DNA of 64,000 bases from CBDCWO01 sp965223405 (GTDB lineage Bacteria > Bacteroidota > Bacteroidia > Chitinophagales > Saprospiraceae): NCBI GenBank assembly GCA_965223405.1, contig CBDCWO010000006.1, positions 4,898,001 through 4,962,000 of the forward strand. Reading direction: 5' to 3'. Both the position numbers and the translations under genes were made by a program. How positions within the stretch are numbered: the first letter of the stretch is position 1; every line of letters begins with the position of its first letter. Shown here in pieces: positions 38,297-47,718 of this stretch. The notes under the pieces were generated by a model. It saw only the letters and a list, made by a program, of their open reading frames with translations, made no database searches and was not told where the DNA came from.

Positions 38297-39352
38297 ATGA
38301 TGACCAGTCTGCTAAATAGGAAAAAGGTAAATCCTACAACACCAACATTTACAGGTGTTAAACAAGTTGAGCAATTAAGTGCTCAATGGTTTGTTTACGA
38401 TAAGGGTGAGTGCATTGAAAATTCAGATTTTCCAATTTCTGACTTCAAAGAATTTTCGTCTGCTGAGACATACAACTGGTTAAACATACATGGGATCCAT
38501 GATTCGGAAAAGATAAAAACACTTTGTACCAAACTCGGTATACACGATTTAGCTATTCAAGATCTTCTTGATGTCAATCAAAGACCAAAATTTCAAGAAT
38601 TTGATGAGTATTGGTTTTTTACCTTAAAATCAATAATACCGTCTGCAGACTTTTTGATAGAACAGGAACAACTTAGTTTTATCCTTGGTACAAATTATTT
38701 GGTTTCATTTCAAGAACGAAAAGCCGACTATTTTAATCATATAAGAGAGCGGTTAAGAAATAACATCGGGATAGTTAGAGAACGTGGCTCAGATTATTTG
38801 TTGTATTTATTGCTTGAATCTATTCTTGACAATTATTTTAAGACCTTAAACGATATTGAACACAAGATTGGAGAATCTGTTATTATCGAAATTAGCAAAG
38901 ATCCCTCTCCTGAGCTTATCAATACGATTGAACTCTTTAAGCGTCATGTACATCAGATTAAGAAAACCGTTTTGCCAATAAAAGAGTTTGTTACAAGAAT
39001 CGAACGAGAAAAATTCAATTTTGTCAACGAGAGTCACATAAAGTACTTTTATGAATTGAAAGACCTATGCCTTTCTTTAATTGATGAATGTGATCAGATT
39101 GAGGTCAAACTTGAAAGTAGTACCAACCTGTTTTTTTCGGTACAAGGTCACCGTATGAACCAAGTAATGAAAACTTTGACAGTCGTCGCTACCATATTTA
39201 TCCCATTGACATTTATTGCAGGTATTTACGGAATGAATTTTTCCAACATGCCAGAATTAACCTGGAAATGGGGATATTTTGGCATATGGTCCGTAATGAT
39301 ATTGATATTTATTACCATGATAATTTACTTTAAGAAAAAGAAATGGTATTAA
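38297..39352 (+). CDS. corA: CorA-family divalent cation transporter
   Basis: 351 residues, normal CorA length. The long cytoplasmic domain ends in the funnel helix (RMNQVMKTLTVVATIFIPLTFIAGIYGMNF), which carries the invariant GMN signature. The second helix is YFGIWSVMILIFITMIIYF, followed by the basic tail KKKKWY. It imports magnesium or cobalt as a homopentamer in the inner membrane. No operon partner; an IS982 element follows 65 bases downstream. Confidence 0.93.
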   Translation: MMTSLLNRKKVNPTTPTFTGVKQVEQLSAQWFVYDKGECIENSDFPISDFKEFSSAETYNWLNIHGIHDSEKIKTLCTKLGIHDLAIQDLLDVNQRPKFQEFDEYWFFTLKSIIPSADFLIEQEQLSFILGTNYLVSFQERKADYFNHIRERLRNNIGIVRERGSDYLLYLLLESILDNYFKTLNDIEHKIGESVIIEISKDPSPELINTIELFKRHVHQIKKTVLPIKEFVTRIEREKFNFVNESHIKYFYELKDLCLSLIDECDQIEVKLESSTNLFFSVQGHRMNQVMKTLTVVATIFIPLTFIAGIYGMNFSNMPELTWKWGYFGIWSVMILIFITMIIYFKKKKWY

Positions 39353-39417
39353 AATCTACAGCAAACAATGTAGGCTGGTAATTGTGGCGATCTTTTTCGC
39401 TAAAGCTGCATAGAATT

Positions 39418-40451
39418 AACGTGAATAATGGATAAAAAAACTGTTGTTTTAATTTAAAACATAGGAGGATATTTAATATATTAACAGTTGAATCTCAATT
39501 AAATAATATTAAACTCCTCCATATGTTTGATGATAAAATTACAGAAATTTATGTTGCTGTGGATGACTTTTATAAAGAATTCTCTCAACAAATTCAATAT
39601 TTCAGGCTTCAAGACGGTAAAAAATGTACACGCAATAGGAAAAGTAGACTATCAGACTCTGAAATGATGACCATATTGATATGCTTTCATCATAGCCATT
39701 ACACTAATTTCAAGTCATTTTATAATGAAATGGTTAGACGATATTGGATGCACTTGTTTCCTGATCTTGTTTCCTATGAACGGTTCAACCAAACACAGCA
39801 AAAAGTAATAATTCCTCTACTATTATTCCTCAAACAGTATGGATTAGGTTGTAGTAGAGGTATCAATTTCATAGATTCTACTACGATTAAGGCATGTCAT
39901 ATTAAGCGAGAAAAACAACATAAAGTAATGAAGGGGTTTGCAGCAAAAAGTAAAGGTACCATGGGTTGGTTCTATGGTTTCAAGTTGCATTTAGTAATTA
40001 ATGATATGGGAGAAATTCTGAGTTTTTACCTAACAAAAGCCAATGTAGATGATCGTAACCTACAGGTAATCACTTCTTTAACTGAAAACATATTTGGAAA
40101 ACTTTACGGGGACAGAGGCTATATTTCAAAAGCTCTGGCCGACTTTTTATGGAATGATGGTGTACATCTAATTTATAAAACACGCAAAAACATGAAAGAT
40201 CAAAATCTATCAGATATCGATAAAATCCTCTTGAGAAAAAGAGCTCTTATCGAATCGGTCAATGATGAATTGAAAAATATCTGTTCTATTGAACATTCCA
40301 GACATCGAGCCCCTAAAGGGTTTTTTATAAATCTGGTTGCTGGGTTAATAGCATATCAGTTCTTACCAAAAAAACCTTCTTTGAATATCTCAACTGAAAA
40401 AACTGATAATTTACAGCTCCTCCTTACAGCCGCTTAAACATTATTCACGTT
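39418..40451 (+). mobile_element. Complete IS982-family insertion sequence
   Basis: 1034 bp. Perfect 13-bp terminal inverted repeats AACGTGAATAATG (39418-39430) and CATTATTCACGTT (40439-40451) are flanked by a direct AGAATT duplication (39412-39417 and 40452-40457), the 6-bp target site. One intact transposase lies inside. Perfect ends suggest a recent insertion. Confidence 0.9.
39523..40437 (+). CDS. IS982-family transposase
   Basis: 304 residues. The opening TEIYVAVDDFYKEF and the KSRLSDSEMMTILICFHHSHY block are typical of IS982. DDE residues: Asp in NFIDSTTIKACH, Asp in KLYGDRGYISK and Glu in KRALIESVNDELKN, with HSRHRAP next. The frame is intact. Confidence 0.93.
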   Translation: MFDDKITEIYVAVDDFYKEFSQQIQYFRLQDGKKCTRNRKSRLSDSEMMTILICFHHSHYTNFKSFYNEMVRRYWMHLFPDLVSYERFNQTQQKVIIPLLLFLKQYGLGCSRGINFIDSTTIKACHIKREKQHKVMKGFAAKSKGTMGWFYGFKLHLVINDMGEILSFYLTKANVDDRNLQVITSLTENIFGKLYGDRGYISKALADFLWNDGVHLIYKTRKNMKDQNLSDIDKILLRKRALIESVNDELKNICSIEHSRHRAPKGFFINLVAGLIAYQFLPKKPSLNISTEKTDNLQLLLTAA

Positions 40452-40759
40452 AGAATTAAAGAAGTCAAACGATCAGCTATTTTCTGGATTTTTAATCTAT
40501 GGCCATATGGTCCGTATAATTTTAAATTCATTCTCATACCCTAATCATAGAATCATTTCTATTCCACCTTGAACACGTTCTTGACGAAAATCTACGGTTT
40601 TTGAAAAGACCAAAACTCTTTTTTCCGGGTTACTTGTTTCTTGACAAGAAAAGAATGCTATAAGAGAAGCACGGATGTCAATATTTATTAATCTGTATCT
40701 CATTATATTTTCAGTTACAATTAGTTCAAAATATTAAAATAGTCTAATTACTTGAGGCA
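40452..40759. other. Intergenic gap after IS982
   Basis: 308 bases, AT-rich. Apart from the target duplication at its left edge I see no gene, stem or repeat of note. Confidence 0.5.
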
Positions 40760-41608
40760 TTATTCCGCTCCTAAGGATTTTAAATATTTATAGCTTTCCA
40801 AAACTGCGGATTCCCCGGCAACCTCAAGAGTAGAATAACCCTCAAAGCCGATTTCTACAAGTTTATCATAAATTTTTTCTATTCCAACAACTCCTGTTCC
40901 CAAAGGAATCAATGCCATACCACAGCCAAATATCTTACCGCGTTGCTCAATAAATTCTGCTGGAAGATCTTTCCAATGCACATGCTCTATCTTATCTCCT
41001 AACTTAGATATCATTTCAAGGGGATCTCCTCCACCCAACCATAAGTTTCCGGTATCAAGGTTTACGCCCAATGCTTCTGAATTGCAGGCATCGATAATAT
41101 GTTGCATATGCTGTACAGAATCCGTGTATTTACCATGTGGTTCAAGAAGTATTTTTACGCCATAATCTTTGGCCATTTGCAATGGCTCATGTAGTTTTTC
41201 TTTTATTGAAAAAATCGCTTCACTATCTGTGAGGTTTTTTCCAAAAGAGGTGTGGGCATCACCTTCTGTAGTTATAACATGTTTAACACCTATAGAAGCC
41301 GCCATTCTAATAGCTTTGACAATTTGGGAAGTACCATAACGCCATGGAGCAGCCGGATCCAACAAGGTGGCATGCGCACAAACACTGGTAATTGTGATTC
41401 CCCGCGATTCAAATAACCTTTTCAAATCAAAAGCATTGGCATCAAGACTGGCGACAGCGTTGAAGCCAAAATGTGAGCCCAGACAAGCACCATCTGCGTT
41501 ATCAGTAACATCTGCGTATTTAAAACCCCACTCCTTGATTTGATCTGCTTGTTGATCCAGGGTTTGAAATGGGTTTATCAGTGCGAAACATCCTATTTTA
41601 ATAGCCAT
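40760..41608 (-). CDS. Sugar phosphate isomerase/epimerase (xylose-isomerase-like TIM barrel)
   Basis: 282 residues. The metal-binding acidic and His residues of the AP-endonuclease-2 fold are seen in ILLEPHGKYTD, GVNLDTGNLWLGGGDPLE, EHVHWKDLP and the final YSTLEVAG. Members convert keto and aldo sugars or inositols. Its promoter region carries large palindromes (41817-41911). It lies downstream of, and on the same strand as, the SSS symporter at 42182-43894, so it may process the sugar that transporter brings in; the substrate is unknown. Confidence 0.8.
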   Translation of the reverse strand: MAIKIGCFALINPFQTLDQQADQIKEWGFKYADVTDNADGACLGSHFGFNAVASLDANAFDLKRLFESRGITITSVCAHATLLDPAAPWRYGTSQIVKAIRMAASIGVKHVITTEGDAHTSFGKNLTDSEAIFSIKEKLHEPLQMAKDYGVKILLEPHGKYTDSVQHMQHIIDACNSEALGVNLDTGNLWLGGGDPLEMISKLGDKIEHVHWKDLPAEFIEQRGKIFGCGMALIPLGTGVVGIEKIYDKLVEIGFEGYSTLEVAGESAVLESYKYLKSLGAE

Positions 41609-41816
41609 CGTGTTTTGTTTGTTTAGTTATTATAATTTCTTTTTTTCACTTATTGACTTTTTCAATCTCGAATTCTTAACAACCAGCTGTCTTTTCCAAT
41701 TCTGTGAATTCTCTTTGTTGAGATTTTTTCCCATTGCAAGAGATAATTATCGACAAAATCAATAGTGCCATGCTGTTTCTGATCGAAGTGAGCATAATTT
41801 TATTTCAGGTACTTTA

Positions 41817-41911
41817 TGTTCATTATTTATGAACAATAAATTTAATTATAATTTATTGAATACATGTTCATAAATCTTGTCGGTATATATTGAACAAGTG
41901 TTCAGTATATA
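41817..41911 (-). promoter_or_regulatory. Paired TGTTCA palindromes, candidate operators
   Basis: Site 1: TGTTCAT-TATTT-ATGAACA at 41817-41835. Site 2: TGAACA-AG-TGTTCA at 41891-41904, extended by TATATA arms into a 28-base dyad with one mismatched pair (41884-41911). A further single TGTTCA lies at 41865-41870. They sit 210-300 bases upstream of the isomerase start, in the 573-base gap 41609-42181 that contains no gene. They look like binding sites of a dimeric repressor, maybe LacI- or GntR-like. Confidence 0.5.
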
Positions 41912-42181
41912 TAGTGTATGTTCCATGCGGATACTTGAGTGAGCTATGGGTGTACTTGAAATACGCAATGGTTATCGACATGTAGATTGGAAGTCCAAAA
42001 AGTTTCACTTCTGCATGGGTGGAAAAAAGTAAGTACCCAGCCGGCATGAGACGATCAAGAAGTAAATTGTAGTATGAACAATCGACGTTCAAAGAAACTG
42101 TTCCGGAGTCTTGCGAAAAGACTTAATTTCTCGAAATAAAGACCTCAGCGAAGCTAGTCAGTACAATACTCACTACCCTGT

Positions 42182-43894
42182 TTACAAACTTTTCACCAAC
42201 AGTATACTCGCTGAAAAAGTTACTACTATTCCAAGCCACATCAACCACTCTACACCTCCAAAATAGGCATTCGTGGCCACTACTAATCCCGTACAGGCAA
42301 TTATCCCTAATATTGAATTTAGGATCAAAGTGGAAGAAAATAAGCGCTCGACTTTTTGATTCTTTGCAATAACCGGTGACCACCATCCCGGAGGATGGCA
42401 ACGTTGATAAAATTCCCGCAATTTATCTATCGGTTCTGGTGGGGTCAGCCAGGTAATTAAGAATAAAGTAATAAAGCTTAGGCTAAGTAAAATGGCCAAA
42501 CCTTGCCACATACTTGATTGGAAATCCCATACAAACCAAACCAAAACAGCCATTGGGATGCTTAATATAATTGCCGCGAGTTCGCCGTACGCATTAAAGC
42601 GCCACCAAAAAAAACGGAGCCAGGAAAGAGGTAAAATAAATATGACCATGGCTGAATTGATAAACACAAACCAGCTGATCATATCAGAAACAAACAGGGT
42701 GGCAATAATTCCGGAAAATATAAACAAAAGTAGTGTTGTAAGGCGACTGAATTTGGCCTCTTGCTTTGAATTCTGCATCCATTTGGCTGGGATCAAATCA
42801 TTGACTACAAAACTACTACCCCAGTTGATCAACGTACTCATAGTAGATACATAGGCAACTACTTCCGTCGCCAGTAGCAGCCCCAACATCCCATTTGGTA
42901 AATTAGTGTTGACTAAAAGGGTACCCCAGGCATGGACCGGGTCTTCAATATGGGTCAAGGCTGCCGCAGTGGGCGTGGAAGAGGTGGAATATAGTGTTAT
43001 ACAGATCATACCTAGTCCAATCAGAGGGATTGCCCTGAGGGAGAGGGCCAGAAACGCATTAAGCAGTTGACCGGTCATAGCATGTTTTTCAGATTTAGCC
43101 GCCATAAATCTTTGGGCGGTAGATCCTTCTCCGGCAGTTGGAGACCCTGCGAAAAAGAAACCTTGAATAATCAAAATAATCATCAAAATCAATGGAAAAG
43201 TATCGGTTGGCGGTGACAATTTGAGGGCCTCCGGCCTTAGTTTCATTATTTTGTCACGCACCACATCAATTCCTCCGGCTTCATCCAAAGCGTAACTCAT
43301 AAAAAGAAAACTACCAATCAGAAATACAATAAACTGAAAAACATCCGCATAGACGACTCCCTTTAACCCACCCAGCATGGTATATATGACGGTGATTCCA
43401 CCCAGAACCAACAGTACCATAAATTCACTGACTTCAAATACCGGGGCTATCGTCTTGACAAAGAAACCGGTAATGTAACTGATAAGTATAACAGCAAATC
43501 CAAAGCAACTGTAGAATGCATAGATCTTTCGTGTCCAAAGCGCTTTTTTTCCTGAATATCGAATAGATAACACTTCAGCAGTGGTATTTACCTGCAGTCT
43601 CCTCCAGATCGGAGCCCATACAATGGCGACCAAGGGCATCCAGATAACCCAACTGGCCCACCACAGCCAATTACCCACCAGGCCGAAACTCAGTATTAAC
43701 ATCACAAATCCAGCGGCTCCCGATTGATACGTAGCCGAATTGGAAAACCCAATGGCCCACCACGGTAGTTTTCGATCGGCGGTAAAATATCCTTTGAGCC
43801 CTGATCGGGAAGAAGTGAACGAAAAACTTAGTCCGATAGCAAGTGAGGCTAACAGGATCACTACAATAACCAGCCAATTAAGTGTAGATATCAT
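42182..43894 (-). CDS. Sodium:solute symporter (SSS family)
   Basis: 570 residues with 13 or more hydrophobic helices. Family marks include WAIGFSNSATYQSGAAGFVMLI, VIYTMLGGLKGVVYADVFQF and FFAGSPTAGEGSTAQRFMAAKS. It should import a sugar or acid with sodium across the inner membrane. It is divergent from the glycosidase-like lipoprotein gene (50 bases between starts) and precedes the isomerase on the same strand. Substrate not deducible; the locus suggests a sugar. Confidence 0.9.
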   Translation of the reverse strand: MISTLNWLVIVVILLASLAIGLSFSFTSSRSGLKGYFTADRKLPWWAIGFSNSATYQSGAAGFVMLILSFGLVGNWLWWASWVIWMPLVAIVWAPIWRRLQVNTTAEVLSIRYSGKKALWTRKIYAFYSCFGFAVILISYITGFFVKTIAPVFEVSEFMVLLVLGGITVIYTMLGGLKGVVYADVFQFIVFLIGSFLFMSYALDEAGGIDVVRDKIMKLRPEALKLSPPTDTFPLILMIILIIQGFFFAGSPTAGEGSTAQRFMAAKSEKHAMTGQLLNAFLALSLRAIPLIGLGMICITLYSTSSTPTAAALTHIEDPVHAWGTLLVNTNLPNGMLGLLLATEVVAYVSTMSTLINWGSSFVVNDLIPAKWMQNSKQEAKFSRLTTLLLFIFSGIIATLFVSDMISWFVFINSAMVIFILPLSWLRFFWWRFNAYGELAAIILSIPMAVLVWFVWDFQSSMWQGLAILLSLSFITLFLITWLTPPEPIDKLREFYQRCHPPGWWSPVIAKNQKVERLFSSTLILNSILGIIACTGLVVATNAYFGGVEWLMWLGIVVTFSASILLVKSL

Positions 43895-43944
43895 GAATTA
43901 GTGGTAAATTACTAATCGCTTTTGATAACTAAATAATAATTGCA

Positions 43945-45036
43945 GTGGTAAAAATTTATTATCTATTCTTTCTTGTGTGTTTTTGCGCATGTACCAACGA
44001 CAATCGAGAACAACAGGAGACCTCCGAACGCAGCAAATGGGGTAAAAATTACACCTGGACCTATGTGCAGGATGGGATGGATTCTCTAGCCTGGGCACAT
44101 GAATTTGATACCTTTAAAATGGCTGGTATCGATGTTGTACTTTTACTACTTAGAGAATCTACTACCGGTCAATTTGCCAATGTAGTGCGGTGGGGAAAGA
44201 TCGCCGGCCTGGAAATGCAAGTGTGGATACCTGTGATGAATCCCCATGGTAATGACTCTACGGAAATCGCTCATCCGGAATGGTATGTAGTGAGTAGAGA
44301 AGGATTATCCTGTCTTGAAAAACAACCATACATTCCATCATATAAATGGCTGTGTCCCTCCAGGAGGGAAGTGAGATCTTATTTGAAAGAGGAGATCGGA
44401 AGACTGGCATCAGATAGTTATCTTGACGGAATTCATTTGGATTACATTCGAATTCCTGACGTCATATTACCGGTGGGGATCCAACCCAGGTATGATCTGG
44501 TCCAAGACCGGGAATTTCCGGAATTTGATTTTTGCTACTGTGAGGTATGCCGGGAAAACTTTAAGAGTGAATCGGGTTTCGATCCGTTATCCCTGGAAGA
44601 CCCTCCTGCCAATGAAGCTTGGAGGTTGTATCGATATCGAATGATCAACGAGGTAGTTCAAGAACTTACTGAAGTTGTGCACCATGCCAATAAAAAGATT
44701 ACGGCAGCGGTATTTCCTACGCCGGAATTGGCAAAAAGCTTGGTGCGGCAAGACTGGACCAATTGGAATATCGATGCCGTCATGCCCATGATATATCACC
44801 AATACTATTTAGAACCCATCAGTTGGATCGAAAAAGCTACTATGCAGGGCACAGTGGGTCTCAACGGAAAATTTCCATTATACAGCGGATTGTTTATCAG
44901 GGAAATTCCGGCAGATAGTATGACCGCGGCAGTCAACTATGCTAAATCCGGTGGGGCTAAGGGTATTTGTTTGTTTAATAGCAATGGAATGAAAAGCGAT
45001 CAATGGATGGCGTTGGCCAAAGCCATACACCAATAG
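43945..45036 (+). CDS. Lipoprotein with glycoside-hydrolase-like TIM barrel
   Basis: 363 residues from a GTG start. The N-terminus (IYYLFFLVCFCACTND) has a lipobox Cys. The barrel shows DTFKMAGIDVVLLLLRES, the strand-end motif GIHLDYIRIPD, a CYCEVCRENF Cys pair, and AVMPMIYHQYY. These are features of DUF4015/GH10-like putative glycosidases anchored on the cell surface or periplasm. The acid and nucleophile cannot be fixed with certainty. It is divergent from an SSS symporter and 65 bases before a sulfatase, consistent with glycan breakdown. Confidence 0.65.
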   Translation: MVKIYYLFFLVCFCACTNDNREQQETSERSKWGKNYTWTYVQDGMDSLAWAHEFDTFKMAGIDVVLLLLRESTTGQFANVVRWGKIAGLEMQVWIPVMNPHGNDSTEIAHPEWYVVSREGLSCLEKQPYIPSYKWLCPSRREVRSYLKEEIGRLASDSYLDGIHLDYIRIPDVILPVGIQPRYDLVQDREFPEFDFCYCEVCRENFKSESGFDPLSLEDPPANEAWRLYRYRMINEVVQELTEVVHHANKKITAAVFPTPELAKSLVRQDWTNWNIDAVMPMIYHQYYLEPISWIEKATMQGTVGLNGKFPLYSGLFIREIPADSMTAAVNYAKSGGAKGICLFNSNGMKSDQWMALAKAIHQ

Positions 45037-45101
45037 CATAATCTTTGCGATGAAAATGAAGGCCATTATAAAATAAAAAATCAAGCTACGGAAATTACTT
45101 G

Positions 45102-46814
45102 ATGTACATGGGTTATTTGATGTTGACTAATTGGGTACTGCGATTGTCCTCGTGGTCATTGTTTATGTTCCTGTTTATTGGATGCTCAGGTAGCCTGAAT
45201 CCTAAAGAGGATACCAATCTAAGACCCAATATCATTATTATTATGGCTGATGATCTCGGGTATTCGGATTTGGGATGTTTTGGAGGAGAGATAAATACAC
45301 CAGCTTTGGACTATTTGGCTGAAAATGGGCTGCGCTTTACCTCGTTTTATAATACCTCCCGCTGTTGTCCATCAAGAGCCAGTTTATTAACCGGCTTGTA
45401 TCCACATCAGGCTGGAATAGGTAGAATGTCCTTTGATTCCGGATTACCTGGTTACCGTGGATTTCTCTCTCACCAAATACCAACAATTGCCGAAATATTA
45501 AAGGAATCAGGGTATCAGACAGGGATGACTGGTAAATGGCATGTTTCTTTAACTCCAAAATATGATAAAGAAAAACAGTTGGCTTGGCTGGCTCATCAAA
45601 TGGATTTAGGACCTTTTTCTGATCCGGAGACCTATCCGGTAGCTCGTGGGTTCGAAAAATATTTCGGAAATATCTGGGGTGTGGTAGATTATTTTGATCC
45701 TTTTAGCTTGGTAAGCGGTGATCAACAAATTAAGAGTGTACCCGAGAATTATTATCATACGGATGCAATTGGAGACACTGCGGTTGCTTATATCCAATCC
45801 TTTGCAAGGAACAATAAACCTTTCTTCCTGTTGGTAACTCATTGTGCGCCACATTGGCCATTGCAGGCTCCGGAGCCAGAGATAGTCAAGTATCAAAATA
45901 CATATAAGTCAGGTTGGCGATCCATTCGCGAAGCCAGATATGAAAAAATGTGCCGAATGGGACTTATCAACAAGGAAACACATCCTCTTCCTGCTTTTAT
46001 GTTTCCTGATCTTAACTGGGATTCAAATGCGGATTCGACTTGGGATGCCCGGGCAATGGCAGTACATGCAGCTATGGTCGATCGAATGGATCAAACCATA
46101 CAAAAACTGATCGATGAATTAAAAGAAGTGGATCAATTAGACAATACGGTGATCTTCTTTTTTTCTGATAACGGGGCGAGTTCTGAGAGGCCTTCTCGCT
46201 ACGGACCCGGATTCGACCGGGCAGGTAGTACCAGAAGCGGAGAACCGGTAATTTTCCCGGTTGATAAAACGGTCCTGCCTGGGCCTCAGACTGTACATGC
46301 CGGTATTGGTCCGGTATGGGCTCATATCGCAAATACTCCGTATAGATATTGGAAAGCCAGGGTTTATGAAGGAGGGATTAGGACTCCATTTATTGTGCAC
46401 TGGCCCGAAGCGATTAAAGATAAAAACGGGATTCGAACAGAAATGGCTCATTTAATTGACCTTATGACTACCTGTCTGGAAATTGCGGAAGTCCCTTATC
46501 CTGATTCATTTAGAAGTAAACCATTATTGGATCAGCCTGGGAAAAGTTTGGCTCCCCTTATCCTGGGTCGATCTCCGGGTCCTATTCACGAAGAACTATT
46601 CTGGGAGCATATGGGAGCAAAGGCCTTTCGCGTCAAAGATCTTAAGCTCGTTAAGCTTGATGCCAATACCGAATGGGAGTTGTACGATCTATCCAAGGAC
46701 CAGACCGAAACGGTAAATATTGCTCATAAATTCCCTCATAAGTTACTGGAAATGAAAGAGCTCTGGCGGCAGCGTGCTGATGAATTTCAAGTGTTTCCTC
46801 TACCGGATAAATAG
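45102..46814 (+). CDS. Sulfatase (arylsulfatase type), lipoprotein
   Basis: 570 residues from ATG 45102 (an in-frame TTG precedes it; ATGs at 45108 and 45120 are also possible). A lipobox Cys lies in FLFIGCSGS. The metal motif is IIIMADDLGYSDLG, the formylglycine site TSRCCPSRASLLTG, and GMTGKWHVS holds further active-site residues. It removes sulfate esters, probably from a polysaccharide, after Cys-to-formylglycine conversion by an enzyme not in this window. The nearest relative in the window by pattern is the sulfatase at 47719-49482, which shares long blocks. Confidence 0.92.
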   Translation: MYMGYLMLTNWVLRLSSWSLFMFLFIGCSGSLNPKEDTNLRPNIIIIMADDLGYSDLGCFGGEINTPALDYLAENGLRFTSFYNTSRCCPSRASLLTGLYPHQAGIGRMSFDSGLPGYRGFLSHQIPTIAEILKESGYQTGMTGKWHVSLTPKYDKEKQLAWLAHQMDLGPFSDPETYPVARGFEKYFGNIWGVVDYFDPFSLVSGDQQIKSVPENYYHTDAIGDTAVAYIQSFARNNKPFFLLVTHCAPHWPLQAPEPEIVKYQNTYKSGWRSIREARYEKMCRMGLINKETHPLPAFMFPDLNWDSNADSTWDARAMAVHAAMVDRMDQTIQKLIDELKEVDQLDNTVIFFFSDNGASSERPSRYGPGFDRAGSTRSGEPVIFPVDKTVLPGPQTVHAGIGPVWAHIANTPYRYWKARVYEGGIRTPFIVHWPEAIKDKNGIRTEMAHLIDLMTTCLEIAEVPYPDSFRSKPLLDQPGKSLAPLILGRSPGPIHEELFWEHMGAKAFRVKDLKLVKLDANTEWELYDLSKDQTETVNIAHKFPHKLLEMKELWRQRADEFQVFPLPDK

Positions 46815-46969
46815 CCATTGAAACTTATTCCCATTTCAGTTTTGTTGCCAAGTATTTCATTGAAAATTTTAAACCACTTCTTGATAAAATTATGTGATGT
46901 GTTAATGGAGAAGTGAAAAAATATAGGATAGCTAGGTTAAATTTCTTATTCCGTTTAATTTAGAGCTTA

Positions 46970-47464
46970 ATGCAAAGAATTGTTCTAATTAATGGTCCCG
47001 CCGGAGTGGGAAAATCGACGGTAGGTGAACTTTTAGCTAGGAGCTGTAGAAGTAGTGTGGTAATTTCCGGAGACTGTTTGAATGGATTTATAGTCAATAG
47101 ATCTGGCGCAGAAAAAGGACGATTGGGTTATAAAAATGGAGCTGCGTTAATTGAAAACTTTATCCAGGCAGGGTATGAAATGGTAATCTTTGAATATGTT
47201 TTCCCCAGTGAGATCCAGTTAAATTACTTGCGCAATGAAATTAAAGTCAAGGTGCCTGCAACCAGTTTCACTTTATGGGCTAAACTAAATGTGCTCCAGA
47301 ATAGAGCAAAAAAACGTCACCTTAGAGTGATTCCCGAATCGGAGATAACCTCATGCTATGAGGAATTAAAACAGGGCCTTGACCAATTTGAAAACAAAAT
47401 ACAAACAGATAACTTTACTCCTGCGGAAATTGTAGCCCGGATTAGGAAGCGGCTCAATATCTAG
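46970..47464 (+). CDS. P-loop kinase-like ATPase
   Basis: 164 residues with a Walker A motif at the start (INGPAGVGKSTVGELLARS) and a basic C-terminal helix (AKKRHLRVIPESEI). It resembles small-molecule kinases of the shikimate/chloramphenicol phosphotransferase/zeta-toxin group. Substrate unknown. It lies between two sulfatase genes, convergent with the second. Confidence 0.75.
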   Translation: MQRIVLINGPAGVGKSTVGELLARSCRSSVVISGDCLNGFIVNRSGAEKGRLGYKNGAALIENFIQAGYEMVIFEYVFPSEIQLNYLRNEIKVKVPATSFTLWAKLNVLQNRAKKRHLRVIPESEITSCYEELKQGLDQFENKIQTDNFTPAEIVARIRKRLNI

Positions 47465-47521
47465 ATGAATAGGCTAGTGGTTCAGAAACGAAGTAGTTGC
47501 AGGGTATAGCGATAAAGGTTG

Positions 47522-47590
47522 GCCCATTGGTCTGCGAAAATTTATTTCGCAGTATAGAAGAAACCAAATAAATTTGGTTTACCATTGGGC
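47522..47590. repeat. Three-way-junction DNA/RNA element
   Basis: An outer stem gcccattggt (47522-47531) / accattgggc (47581-47590), 9 of 10 positions complementary, encloses two hairpins that directly abut it: CTGCGAAA/TTTCGCAG (47532-47539 and 47545-47552, 5-base loop) and AAACCAAAT/ATTTGGTTT (47561-47569 and 47572-47580, 2-base loop), joined by tatagaag. It lies between convergent genes. A further CCTGC/GCAGG stem follows near 47609. Confidence 0.65.
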
Positions 47591-47718
47591 TCAATACGTT
47601 TATATAGGAAAAAAAGCCTGCCAGCAGGTGGGATCGAGTTATAACCTCTTATTATTTTGTTCTTAAACCACTAGGTAATTTGGAAGCGGAGAATAAATAA
47701 ATAACATGTGAATTTCTC

